Assembly (NCBI GenBank): GCA_037367405.1
Contig: JAZKJV010003126.1
Location: 2,232,001 to 2,296,000, forward strand
Direction of reading: 5' to 3'
Source: Ottelia alismoides
Lineage: Eukaryota > Streptophyta > Magnoliopsida > Alismatales > Hydrocharitaceae
Length of the DNA: 64,000 nucleotides
Part shown: positions 33,839 through 45,223 of the stretch, piece by piece
Layout: each line of letters starts with the position of its first letter
Position numbering within the stretch: position 1 is the first letter of the stretch
Made by a program: the position numbers and the translations under genes
The notes under the pieces: model-generated
Told to the model about the DNA's origin: nothing
Database searches by the model: none
What the model saw: the letters and a program-made list of their open reading frames with translations, nothing else

Positions 33839-35245
33839 GGCACAGTGAGGGTAGTTAGGTTTCTCTTTTGACATGCTATTCTTGGTTGTAAATATCTGTT
33901 TACATTTTGCCACTCACTTCATTGTTTATATCCACTGCATTTGTTTCATTTTTCTTTCTCATATTTGATAATTGTATTTCTTACACATTCTCTTTTCTTT
34001 TTTTGCGAGGGCCCGCGGAGCAAAGGTGGCGATCCAAGGAGAGCTGAAGCACCCAAGCGATGTGGAGGCGGCTTGATTCTTCACCAAGCTGCAGGACAGC
34101 GTGAGAGGAGGAGAAGAAGAATTGAAGGAGACCAAAAAAAGTTTTTTTTTCATTTATTTTTCTAGCATTCGAACTTTGTAGACGAACATTCATTGTTGCA
34201 GGGTCTATTTCGTCAAGTGCCGGTGCACTTGGGGGACCTCACTGGTTTTGTTTTCATCGCTTTTTTTTCTTTGTCTCACGCAGATTTCGTGTGGCTGCCT
34301 ATTGATTGCTTTAATTAGTTTGCTTGAGCCGGGTAAGTAATTAGGTCCAAACACCCTAAATAAGAATTTTTGTACCTATAGAGTAGAGCGTATTTGGACT
34401 TAATCAAATTAACTTGTTCTTGCCCGTTAATAGAAGCTATCATCTAGGATGGTTCACTTGCATTTGCATATATGATAGTTTATTTCAATTCTGCACGGAT
34501 CACTTGCATGTAGAGTGCTGGCGACAAGATACGCATCTCTAACCTCTGCATGCATCATTATTTTTAATCGCACATTGGCATTTCTAATCTCCTTCCTTGT
34601 TTTCACTCACATAAGTTAAAAAGGAAATTGGACACTCGGCAGGAGATTCTTTAAAAATATTTTAACCAAGTGACAACTGCCTAAAATACGGGATTGTTAA
34701 AGAAAATTCAACACTAAAATAAACACAAGGAAAAATCATTGTTTTGGGGAGAGTAACCCCCTCATTGTTTGGTTTGTATGTAGAGAGAGCGACTCGCACA
34801 ATAGGATAGAGCCACGCCCGAACTCTTTTCAGACTACTATCTTGGGTTAGTCGTTCTCCAGTGAGGATCTCTCCGGTAGCCGGTAAAGCGGCACATGACG
34901 TCCTTAACAAATTGAATTGATAGGGTAGCTGGTAAACGGTTCGCAATTTATACTGGTTGAAAAAGATCTAACTTTGGGATTGGGCCAGTCTCCTTAGAGC
35001 ATTGGGTTCCTAACAATTTGCTCTAACCGCTCTGATAGATTGTATTCTCACCAAACTCTAAAATTGACAAGATAATTGACCGAACCTTCACGGTCTTCAC
35101 TTTGAGTTGAGTTGGTGAACTGGGGGTTTGTATTGTGTTTGATTGCTTGTGTGCATGCTCGATCCTTCTGTGCATTTGTGCCTTTTTCTCCATATCTTTT
35201 GACTTGACCGCTCGTGTTCTCCTGATCCCCATCTTTGTTTCGGAG
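33839..35245 (+). other. Leader of the inner large element
   Basis: 1.4 kb between primer site and ORF, conserved with 48327-49575 of the outer copy in opposite orientation. A GC-richer patch (34005-34135) is shared by both copies. No ORF I would defend. Confidence 0.6.
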
Positions 35246-37081
35246 ATGACCGACTGGAGTTATTTTAATCCAATCTTCGTGGATACCTCGTACTCTCTAG
35301 ACGATCCACCTTCCTTTTTCCAGGAGGACTTTCCTCCTAATTTTTGTGCATATCCGCCTAACACATTATTTCAGGAATCGGAGAACTTTGATTTTCACCC
35401 ACCCTCATTCAACCCACCCGATCCTGGGATTTTGGAGTCATCTTTCATGATTTTCACACTTGAGACACTGAATCGGATGATGGAGCGTATGAATTCAAGG
35501 ATTAGCAATCTATTTAACATAAATACGAGCCAAAATGGTGCTCTACTATATGAGGATATGGAATCATTTGAGGATAATCATGAAATGCAATCGCTCAAAA
35601 TACAAAAAAATGAGAAAAGTTTAAAAATCCAAAAAGATTGCGGAAGACACATTATTGATTCATTTTGTGAGGAGAGGACCCAAATGCCCGATCATTTACC
35701 CACACATATATCCACCACATGTCAGGAAATTGACCTCAAGGATTCCATTATACAAACTGATCTTGGCAATCCTCGTGTATATGATGATTCTGATCTCCTC
35801 CCTTGTATGGAGGAGGTCCAAAAATTCAAAAAAATGTCGACTGAACCTGAAGTGCTAGCCACCCTTCATGAGATCATTAAAGACCCACTCCAACAGGCCA
35901 TGACAGATTTATCTACTCCTCAACACAAGAAGAGAAAACAAAGGAGAAGATCTGAGCATCATATCTTGACCATGGCCATTGCCGAAGCCATCTCTCACCG
36001 TCCACATTTTAAGAAAGGGAACATTACCATACCTCTTGTGAGCTGCTCCATCTCTGACCATTCTTGTGATAACACTCTCCTTGATGGCAGTTCGTCAATC
36101 AATATAATACCCTTCTTTATAGTACAATCTCTTCATCTTGAGCCTCTCAAAAAAACCAGGATGATAGTTCAATTTGTTGATGGATCTGTCAAGAGGCTGA
36201 AGGGTATTCTAGAAAACACTGTCATTCTTATTCATGGCATAAATTTAACTTCAGATTTTGTTGTAATGCCCATGGAGACCTCCACCCCTGTGGAGCATCC
36301 TCCAATCATCCTGGGACGGCCTTTCCTTGCCTCTACGGGAGCCGTTATTGATTATGAATCAGGAGAGATTCGCTTCCGTTCGGATGTAGGGAGCGATGTG
36401 TTGATCACTACACCTACTACTGACCAGAGACCTGCATCCCATGAGAGCCCGCCCATGTTAGCCAACCCCAAGGAATTTGACCTCGATGATACTATCAGAG
36501 ATTCTTGTTATATGTTGGATAATAAAGAAATCCAAGAATTCCTATTGAATGAGGAAGACTCGGAAAGCATAGACCTTGGAGTTCCCCCTTCTGGTATGTG
36601 GCGATGCATTGATGACATCTGTGGAATTTACATGATAGACACCCTAGAGCGGAAGGCAAACCCTGAGATTAGACATGACGGACATGATTTGACTACTTTC
36701 ACTGATGAGTCCGTTCCTATTCACCCTGATTATGATGAGATCGATCAGGCCAAATTTGATTTGATTGCTTTTATAAAGGAATCTGGGCCTTTTGATAAAG
36801 ATGATGATCCAGTAGAGGCTCGCCAAGCTGAAATTGATCCTACTTTTTGTGATAATGATTTCGAGCCATTTTACTTTGATGTTTGTGAGACTTCCCAGGC
36901 AGGACATGACCACACTGCTTCCAGTAACCGATTTAGGCCTGCACAATATGAAACTGCTGAGGATACATTCTTCGTCGATCCTACTCAGTTTATGTCTAAT
37001 GATGATCCCAATATCGACCTACACCTTGTCAAATCCATACCTCAGCGATCCCGCAAGAAGGTTCGTTTTCGACCTTCTTAA
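35246..37081 (+). CDS. Gag/protease-like ORF of the inner large element, 611 aa
   Basis: Open from ATG 35246 (MTDWSYFNPIFVDTSYS) to TAA 37081. The N-terminal third is acidic/aromatic and gag-like only in position (Met-rich helical ETLNRMMERMNSRISNL at about residue 70). Around residues 265-365 lies a retropepsin-like segment: TLLDGSSSINIIP, then FVVMPME and PPIILGRPFLASTGAVIDY, the pattern of the plant gag-asp protease family. The active-site stretch reads D-G-S where D-x-G is expected, so activity is doubtful. The C-terminal part is Asp/Glu-rich. No RT follows. Such an ORF may serve as a structural protein for a helper-dependent element. Its length without stops suggests recent movement. Confidence 0.8.
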   Translation: MTDWSYFNPIFVDTSYSLDDPPSFFQEDFPPNFCAYPPNTLFQESENFDFHPPSFNPPDPGILESSFMIFTLETLNRMMERMNSRISNLFNINTSQNGALLYEDMESFEDNHEMQSLKIQKNEKSLKIQKDCGRHIIDSFCEERTQMPDHLPTHISTTCQEIDLKDSIIQTDLGNPRVYDDSDLLPCMEEVQKFKKMSTEPEVLATLHEIIKDPLQQAMTDLSTPQHKKRKQRRRSEHHILTMAIAEAISHRPHFKKGNITIPLVSCSISDHSCDNTLLDGSSSINIIPFFIVQSLHLEPLKKTRMIVQFVDGSVKRLKGILENTVILIHGINLTSDFVVMPMETSTPVEHPPIILGRPFLASTGAVIDYESGEIRFRSDVGSDVLITTPTTDQRPASHESPPMLANPKEFDLDDTIRDSCYMLDNKEIQEFLLNEEDSESIDLGVPPSGMWRCIDDICGIYMIDTLERKANPEIRHDGHDLTTFTDESVPIHPDYDEIDQAKFDLIAFIKESGPFDKDDDPVEARQAEIDPTFCDNDFEPFYFDVCETSQAGHDHTASSNRFRPAQYETAEDTFFVDPTQFMSNDDPNIDLHLVKSIPQRSRKKVRFRPS

Positions 37082-37182
37082 CCTTTGTACATCCACTCCT
37101 TTTGTATATCCTTTCGTTTCACTCTTTCTTCTCCCATTTTATCATTCACCCCTTTTTTCGTGTGCGTGTGTGTGTGTATATG

Positions 37183-37215
37183 CTATACTTAGGATGTCCT
37201 TTATCCTAAGTACAG
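37183..37215. other. Stem-loop 1 of the inner element array
   Basis: CTATACTTAGGAT (37183-37195) faces ATCCTAAGTACAG (37203-37215): 12 of 13 pairs, 7-base loop, followed by GGGG. Confidence 0.8.
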
Positions 37216-37270
37216 GGGGTGAATGATTTGTGTTGTTTATATTCGTCATGTTCATCACTATTGTTGTTGC

Positions 37271-37302
37271 CTATACTTAGGGATACTTTACCCTAAGTAT
37301 GA
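37271..37302. other. Stem-loop 2 of the inner element array
   Basis: TATACTTAGGG faces CCCTAAGTATGA; the A:T pair of loop 1 after AGG is G:C here. Followed by GGGGG. Confidence 0.8.
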
Positions 37303-37384
37303 GGGGGTGATGTTGTTCATATCGTGTCTTTTTATTTTTGAGTCTGTACATTCTCTTCATTGGTTTCCCCTTTTGTACAGTCTA

Positions 37385-37416
37385 CTATACTTAGGATTAC
37401 TTGATCCTAAGTATAG
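37385..37416. other. Stem-loop 3 of the inner element array
   Basis: Perfect 13-bp stem CTATACTTAGGAT / ATCCTAAGTATAG with a 6-base loop, then a G-run. Confidence 0.85.
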
Positions 37417-37490
37417 GGGGGATCACCAACTTCTCTTCTTTTTATCTTTTCTTTGCGTCATTGTACCATATGAGTCTTTTCACTTTTCTT

Positions 37491-37608
37491 TACTTAGCAC
37501 GAGTTATGTCTTCCTTTTTTGCTCCCTGATCACTATGAGGACATAGTTCGAGCTAAGTATGGGGGGTGTTGTATATATTGTATATATACTTTAGACATAA
37601 CTCGTACT
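37491..37608. other. Stem-loop 4 with an alternative partner
   Basis: TACTTAGCACGAGTTATGTC (37491-37510) can pair with 37540-37559 (20 positions, 3 mismatches), which is followed by GGGGGG, or its GCACGAGTTATGTCT part can pair with AGACATAACTCGTAC (37594-37608). Both options exist in the outer copy too. Confidence 0.7.
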
Positions 37609-38559
37609 TTTAAATATGTTTATTTGGAGGGATTTGTATATAATTTTGTAAAATCCACGTGTGTAGAAAAACCAACCAAAAAAACAAACAAAAAAACAAA
37701 ATAAAACAAAAAAACAAAAATAAAAACAAAAAAAGAATAAAACAAAAAGAAGAAGAAATTCTTGTATATACTTGTATATATTTTACTAACCCTTTCTCCT
37801 TTTTGAAAAAAACTACAAAACCAAAAATCTATAAAAACTTGCATAATTCAAAAAAAACCTTTCTGTTACATCTGCATTTTTCTCAAAAAAATCCATAAAA
37901 AGTTCAAAATTAGAAAATTGTTTTTTAAAAATTTTCTTTTCACATGTGCACCATTTTTTTTTAAAAAAACCTTCTTTGCATTGTTCATATTTTCTAGCAT
38001 TTGCATGTGCATTTTTCTGGATAGTATTGATATTTAAACTATCCCTGGAATAAAATTGAAGAATTGAACCTAGTTGGGCCTTAATCCACTTAATTTCAGA
38101 GCCTTATAAGAAATGGAGTTAAGACTTTTCAGGTCCTAGTGACTTAATTCTTTGAGTCCATAAGACTATGTTCACATGTCATCTTGATTAGCCTAAGTAG
38201 AACATTTAACAACACACACATGATTCTTTCATACTGTGGCTTATCTTGGACAAGCACTCTACTCGTAGCTCTTCATGGATGAGGTAGTGAGGAGGCAGAA
38301 TCTTTTGGCTTGGGGTAGCATACGAGGATAGTACATCTAGGCGGAACCTCTCGTCTTCCTCCAGGGAAGGGAGTGCATCTCAACCTAGTCTAGCGATGCT
38401 GAGGTCTAAAGACAAGATGCTGTGGGGTTGCAATAATGCTTCAAAAGAGTGATAGTCTACTGGCTCAAGAGGAAAAACTCCTTATGTATATGCTGCACCT
38501 TGTATATGTTTTAAAAAAAAGTATAAAAATGCAGAATCTCCAAAAGTGGACAGGTCTAA
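37609..38559 (+). other. 3' noncoding region of the inner element
   Basis: A-rich tract (37670-37760), then a less biased stretch (38040-38480) that is conserved in the outer copy at 45380-45790 in opposite orientation. No frame supported. Confidence 0.55.
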
Positions 38560-38631
38560 TTGAAAAGTAAAATGCCTGCCAGAGTGTATATACAAGGACA
38601 AAAAAATACAATAAGAGCTTCAAAGACAAAT

Positions 38632-38895
38632 TTTTGTAAGCTTGCAACGGATGACTTGGCTACACTGGTCATGCATCCAAGGATAGGTAGCTACACTGGT
38701 TACCGTCCATTCTTTTCTCCATCCCCTCTTATTGAGCTGGTTGTACTTGAACTTAGAAGGGAATATTTCCGCTCCTCGAGGAAAGAGTTACAAGATCGGG
38801 GAACTAGAGTTACCTTGTTGAGGGAGGCTGTTTCTTTGCTACTTTTGAGATGGGGAGCTATACTTCACTTACACTGTACAAGTAAATATTCATAG
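38632..38895 (+). CDS. Short conserved ORF near the 3' end of the inner element
   Basis: Reads LATDDLATLVMHPRIGSYTG through ELVVLELRREY and LLREAVSLLLLRW to TAG at 38893-38895; an upstream in-frame ATG is at 38572 (MPARVYIQGQ). The outer copy has the same frame open at 45223-44963 with the same stop region. Differences between copies include about as many silent as replacing changes over some 75 codons, more silent than random drift would give. I do not recognise the product. It may be a remnant of an env-like or integrase C-terminal region, or a small protein of the family. Confidence 0.45.
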   Translation, partial: FCKLATDDLATLVMHPRIGSYTGYRPFFSPSPLIELVVLELRREYFRSSRKELQDRGTRVTLLREAVSLLLLRWGAILHLHCTSKYS

Positions 38896-39176
38896 TCATA
38901 AGAATTGGTTTATGTAGACTTGTTTTGACCAGACTGCTGAGGAGACCTGAATAGGAGTCCTGTGGAACTTAGAGGCCGTTAGGTTTTAAATCCATTTCCC
39001 ATTAAGGTTCTGGCACATTAATAATCCAAAGGTCCGGTAGAGCTCCAAACTACAATTTTATGAGGATAAGTTTAATACTCAATATTGTCCTACTTTCTTT
39101 ATTTTCCCTTTCTTTTTCTTTTTCTTCACTTATTCTTTCAAATAATTGTTTGCTAAGGGACTAGCAAAGGTAAAGC

Positions 39177-39185
39177 ATATGGGGA
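39177..39185 (+). promoter_or_regulatory. Polypurine-like tract of the inner element
   Basis: ATATGGGGA directly before TGATGAATC; the outer copy has CATAGGGGA at the same place. Confidence 0.6.
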
Positions 39186-42100
39186 TGATGAATCTGCGAT
39201 TCATCATCTTTATTCATTTATTTTAGCTTAAATCCCTTATAAAATACATGTATATAACACTAACTCCACATTCTTACTAACTTGCATCTATGTGTAAATA
39301 TTGTATATTTGTATGTTATTTTAACCTAAAATAAAGAAAGAAAGAAAGAAAGAAAAAATAAAGAAAATAAAATAAAAAGAAGAATAAGAAAAAGGAAGAT
39401 GTATATATGTAATAGGTACAGGCTAACCCAAAGCCCGAGAGAAGGTTAAGATTTCACCTGATCGATCGGGAATAAAGTAGGGGGAGATAGGGTCCTTAAT
39501 TAGAAAATCTAAAAAAATTGTGTGATGTGTATATTTGTATACTTCACTATTTTATTTGTACATTAATTGACCTCAAATCAAATAACTTTCAAAACCAAAG
39601 TTGTAAATAAAAATGTGTTCTAATTAATAAAAATAATTGCACAATTAAATCATGTACAGAATAAAAGCAACTACACTTGGAAAAAGCCACTAAGCTCTAA
39701 TTGAAAGACCAATTCCGGCTCCATATGAACTCAAATTGAACCAATGTCACTTACATTAGATTCTAAATTAAATTATCTTTAAAATGGCTATATTTTCATA
39801 ATTTTTGGAGTTACGAGTAAAAAGTTGGTTTTCTGGGGTGGTTTGTGCAATTTTCCCATGTATTTTGTAAATATTATATTTGTATATATTTGTAAATTTT
39901 TTACTAATTAACTAAAATAAAAATAATAATAATTTTAAAACAAAAAAAACTAATTTGCTTATTTACCCATGTAGATAATGTCATATTTGTATATAGCATA
40001 TGTATGTATTTAATTATGCTAACTAATTTCCACAAAAAAATAAAAAAATTAACCTTTAATCTTCCAATAACTAAAGTGACGAAAATTAAAAAAATAGTTA
40101 ATTTTTTTATATATTTATCTTTCCACTTTATCTCATTTCAATTTTCATCTCTCTTATCTCTTTATCCAAAAAGTCAAAAATTCAAATTTCATCTCCATTA
40201 TCTTTTCTATTTATATGGCTCCTTCTCCGTCATTCCAACGAGATCAATCTTTGGTGAGAGGAACCCTATCTTCGAGAGAAATTTTTGTTGAGAAAGGTGC
40301 CTAGTCTCCGAGCCGTCCGGTGACAGCGAGTCGGCGTTCGTCGAGGCGATCAAGGTCTTTTCCGCTCCTAAGGTGAGATCCATTGTTATTTCTTCATTTT
40401 TTATTTAGGTTAATCGTAGTTTAAATTTTGCAACTTCATCTCATCGTCATTTTGTTTTCTAGATCTAAAAAAATCACGATTTGACCCGCATCGATCTCGG
40501 TTTTTCATCTCACGTTCTCGACCTCTCCACGTTCATCTTCTATCTTCCACGATCTATTAACTCCGACCACGCACGGTGGTCGGAGAATCGGATTTGATTC
40601 TTCCATTTTTTGTCGGATCCCCATTCGTATTTTCTGTCGAATTTTTAGGATTTGAACACTCGTGTTCGCATCCTAAGTTATCTATAAATAAAAAAATAAA
40701 AAAATATATTTGTTTTCTTGCTCTCTAATATTTATTTTGCATGATAATCTAAAAAATACAAAAAATAATAAAATTAAAAATAAAAATATTAATTTTCTAC
40801 TTTTTATTTATCCATTTCAAATTTACAAAAAATCTCTCTGATTAATATTTACAATTAAAATTTACAAAAAAAAATTTTAAAAAATAAAACGAAAAAAAGT
40901 GGGCGGCCGCCCTCCAGGCGCCGCCGCCCTCCAAGCACCATCACCCCCTTGACCATCTCCACGACAGCTCCACCGACTGCTGCAGCCCACGCCACCACCA
41001 TCCTCTTCTATCGCCATGCACACCTCCCAACACGCTTGAACATGCCGCCATCGCTCCGCCCCTTGGCCGGTCACCACTGCAATCTCCTGCCACGCATCTT
41101 CTCCGTGCGAAGTGGTTGTTCACCGCTCGCGCGAGGGGTGCGCCCCACCTCTGCGCATGCCCTCCATACCTCAGCCAACGACCACCCCTCCATCGACCTA
41201 CTGCAGCACCTCCATCCACCTCCACCGCCGCGGGCGCCCCACTTCCACGCCGCCGCCATCTGCAGCAAGCAGCCCACCTCCGCCTCTGGATCATCGCCTT
41301 GCACGTCCTCCTAATCGCCAGCCTCCACCGCATAGCTCCATTCGTGTGGGCGGCCCCTTTCCACGCCGTCGCCATCTGCGGCAAGTCATCCACCGCCGGC
41401 GGCGCCCCTTTGAACTTGAGAACGAAGAAAGCAAAAGAGAAGAAGCCCTAGATTCTATTAAAAAAATTTGGGCAAATTGCATTTCAGCCCCTATAGGTTT
41501 TCATAATTACAGAAAAGCCCCCGCCAGAAAACATCATGTGTAGAGCACGCTTTCCATTGGGTAAATTACAAATTCTCCCTTGCATCTATTTATTGTTAAA
41601 CTTTGATGCTAAAACTTGAACCATTTGTAATTCAATCCCTCTTTTCCAGACTTTAAAATTGGCATGTTTTATTTATTGAAATAAATAGCAGTTGTGCTCT
41701 ATTAATTCTGAAAAAAATCAAATTATGTTACTGCTATGTGTCTGATCATTGTATAAAGGTTTCATTGCACTATAATTTCATTTATTATTATTAAAAAAAC
41801 ATGGCATTTTTCTCTTCATGAAATTCAAAATTTCATAAAAATTTGAAAATAACTCCAAAAATTCCAAAAAAGGTAGTTTTATTTCATTGTCTTTTAATTT
41901 CTGTGTAAATTTCGTGCATTAATTATTTATAAAGCCCCAAAAAATGAAAAATACTAAAAATCTTATAAATTCATAAAAAATTCTACAAAAATCTAAAAAT
42001 CTTGATTTCAATCTCTGTTTGTAGATAATTGCTTATAGTTTCATAAAAATAATTGCCAGGAGTTTTGGGCATTAAAATATTTTTAAGTTGCAAATTACTC

Positions 42101-42654
42101 CAGGCTGTGCATTATTTCTCATTTTGCTACTGTTTGATTTTTAGAAAAATACAAAAACATCAGAAAAATTCTACAAAAATTTCTGAAAAAAATTAAAAAT
42201 CTTTAAAACACAAAAATACTTTCTTTGGATTTTCTGATCATTTTTTATATAATTGAAAATTACAAAAAGAGTTGGTGTGCGTATTTCTTGTTTTGTGCAT
42301 ATTGTTCTTAATAAAAAATTGCAAAAATTAAAATCACCAAAAATTTGAAAATCAGAAAATAAAAAAAAACTTAAAAAATTTTAAAAAAATAAAAAGATCA
42401 AAATTCCACAAAAACCAAGGATAGTTTACCTTTGAGATTTCCTTTTTCTTTTAATTGATTTTTTATTGATTAATTGAATAACCTTCGGGAATTGTAGCAT
42501 CCCCGAGTTTGATCATGACCACTATACATGTAAATAAGTGACAAAAATAGCAAAAAATAAAAAAAAAATATTTGTTAATCGCGACATTTTCGGGATAGCA
42601 ACGACTTCTTTCATATATATTAATTTTCGATCCTCGAAGGTCTTTGGCACAACA
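39186..42654 (+). repeat. 3' LTR of the inner large element (3.5 kb)
   Basis: Begins TGATGAATCTGCGATTCATC and ends CAACA. Holds a GC-rich block at 40895-41430 matching 31730-32290, and lacks the roughly 270 bp noted for the 5' LTR. Confidence 0.9.
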
Positions 42655-44674
42655 GCGGTCCAGGTGGAGGGCGACATGGCTTCGACGTGCGAGAGATTCT
42701 ACGGTGAAGCACAAACGGATGGGAGGAGGCGAGGGGGACACACAACCTCGAGTCTTGTAGAGATCAGCATAGGCAGAGGGTGAACGGAGGTAGATATGGT
42801 GGCAGGTGGTTGCGTGGGTTCAGAGGAGGTCGGTTGAGAGCGATGACTGATGGGGGAGCAACGACGACAAAGGAGGGGTGGCGGGCACCGCTGGTGACTG
42901 TGGAGAGCAACGATTGTTGCTGCTTCTGAATTTATTTATTTATTTTTGATTTTTTATTTTTTTGAACTACAATTTTCTTATAATTTTTCTATTTTTTAAA
43001 TAGTAGATGATAATGTTTTTTTATTTTTTTAAAATCATTGTACCTGAAATAAAATAGGATAAATCTGACTCGAGCATGATGGCTCAGTCCAAAATCAAAC
43101 ACAGAAAACATGAGTGGATGACGGATCCGACATTTGTGATGGAAGATCCATGTCTCCGGCCGCCGTACGCAGTCGGAGTTGAAAGGTCGTGTGAGGTAGA
43201 AGGTGAAGCGACGAGATCGAGAAAAATGGCATGAACTCGGTAATTGGAGACGAATTGTTTCATGTTGAAAAATTAGGAATGAAAATCTATGATCTAGAAT
43301 TACAAATGAACGATGAAATAAAGACGAAATTAAACCTAAAATAATTAAGAAAAGAGATCGAGAAATAAAGGGATTTGGATCTCACCGTGGAAGCGGATAA
43401 TGCCGTATTGGCCTCGACGAAGGCTGACTCGCTGTCATCGGACGACGCAGAGGCTAGGTGCCTTTCTACGACAAGAAACTCTTGGAGATTAGGCTCCTCT
43501 CACCAAAGATTGATTAAGTACGAATGAGGGTAGAGGAGCCCATTAATAGAAAATAAAACGATTGAAATTCAAAATTTGAATGGAGAGGAAAGTAAGGAAT
43601 GGAAATAGTTGTGGAAATAAATAAATAAATTAAATTAAAAAAATAAATTCGAAATTAAATAAATTAATAAAATAATTAATTGATAAAAAATAATTAGCCA
43701 CCTTAATGGTGGTTATTTAATGTACAGAATCAAATCTTATATACATGGTAGGTTTTCAAATCAAATAAATAAATCAATCAATCAAATTTTGTAATTATAA
43801 TTAAATTAATGTTATATATTATTTTTTGGTGGTTTTTATATAAGGAGGTTCATTTTATACTAATCATATATACATAATATACAATATACACATGTATAGA
43901 TAAGAAATATGTTTTTTAATAATTTTTTAACTAATTTTTTATTTACTTTAAATTATAGTGAACAATATTTACAATTATTAAAAATATAATATGTGCAAAA
44001 AATAAAATAATAAATAATAAATAGTCAAATTGCAAAAATCACCCTAGAAAATCGTCTTTTCAACCGTAACTCTAAAAACTATGAAATTACAATCACTTTA
44101 AAGATAATTTAATTTAGAATATAATTGAAGTGAGTTTGATTCAATTTGAGTTCATATGGAGCCGGAATTGGTCTTTCAATTATAGCTTTACGTCTTTTTC
44201 TGAGTGTGGTTTCGTTTATTATATACACAATTTTATTTTACAAGTATTTTTATTGTTTAGGGAACATTTTTACTTATAACTTTTGTTTAAAAAATTATTT
44301 AATTTATAGTCAATGTATATTTAAATAAAATAATGTAAGTTTTTTACAAGTATACAAAGAAAAATTCAAAATATTTACAAAATATATTTTTGGATTTTCT
44401 GATTAAGGACCTTATTTCCCCATACTTTATTCCTGATTGATCATGTCAAGTCTTGACCTTCTGTCGGGGTTTGAGTCAACTGTATCTATTATATATATTG
44501 TCTTTTTATTTTCTTTATTTTCCCATTATTTATTTATTTTATGATAAAATAATAATAAATGTACAATATTTACACATAGATACATGTTAGTAAGAATATG
44601 GATTTATCAATATATACATGTGGTGTATTTTAGCTAAAATAAATGAATAAAGATGACGAAATGCATATTCATCA
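42655..44674 (-). repeat. 3' LTR of the outer large element, right piece
   Basis: Starts GCGGTCCAGG, matching 51725 onward, and follows 51725-53767 to the TGATGAATATGC end (minus reading). The polypurine-like CATAGGGGA precedes it on minus (44675-44683). Confidence 0.88.
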
Positions 44675-44962
44675 TCCCCTATGCTTTACCTTTGCTAGTC
44701 CCTTAGCAAACACTTATTTGAAAGAATAAATGAATACAAGAAAAAGAAAGAGAAAGGAAAAGTAAATAAATTAGGACAATTTTGAATATTAGACTTATCT
44801 TCATAAAATTGTGGTATGGAGCTTTGTCAGACCTTTGAATTATTAGTGCAGCAGAACCTTAATGGGAAATGGATTTAAAACCTAATAGCCTTCAAGTTCC
44901 ACAAGACACCTATTCAGGTCTTCTCAATAGTCAGGTCAGAACAAGTCTACATATACAAATTC

Positions 44963-45223
44963 TTATGAATATGAATCTTTACTTGTACGGTGTAAGTGAA
45001 AAATAGCTTCCCATCTCAAAAGTAGCAAATAAACAGCCTCTCTCAACAAGGCAACTCTAGTCCCCCGATCTAGCAACTCTTTGCTCGAGGAGCGGGGATA
45101 TTCCCTTCTAAGTTCAAGTACAACCAACTCAATGAGAGGAGATAGTGAAAAGAATGGATGGTAACCAGTATAGCTACCTATCCTTGGATGCATGGCCAGT
45201 GTAGCCAAGTCATCCAATTGCAA
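44963..45223 (-). CDS. Short conserved ORF, outer copy
   Basis: Counterpart of the ORF at 38632-38895: LDDLATLAMHPRIGSYTGY, ELVVLELRREYPRSS, LLREAVYLLLLRWEA. The frame is preserved although the element's main ORF is broken. Its start is uncertain; the first codon of the frame is not a strong start. Confidence 0.4.
   Translation of the reverse strand: MQLDDLATLAMHPRIGSYTGYHPFFSLSPLIELVVLELRREYPRSSSKELLDRGTRVALLREAVYLLLLRWEAIFHLHRTSKDSYS

Larger units (their letters stand above)
30088..42654 (+). mobile_element. Large RT-less LTR element, inner copy (Athila-like LARD), best preserved
   Basis: 5' LTR 30088-33817, primer site 33821-33838, interior with a 611-codon ORF, stem-loop array and short ORF, polypurine-like ATATGGGGA at 39177-39185, 3' LTR 39186-42654. 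It lies in the outer copy's 3' LTR: outer LTR sequence ends at 30087 (GGCGG) and resumes at 42655 (GCGGTCC), sharing GCGG. The 5' LTR lacks about the first 27 bp found at the 3' LTR, which removed one side of the duplication. About 12.6 kb. Confidence 0.88.

Noticed and set aside
37219..37704. Hydrophobic frames over the stem-loop array
   Set aside because: Created by T-rich sequence; not preserved in the outer copy.
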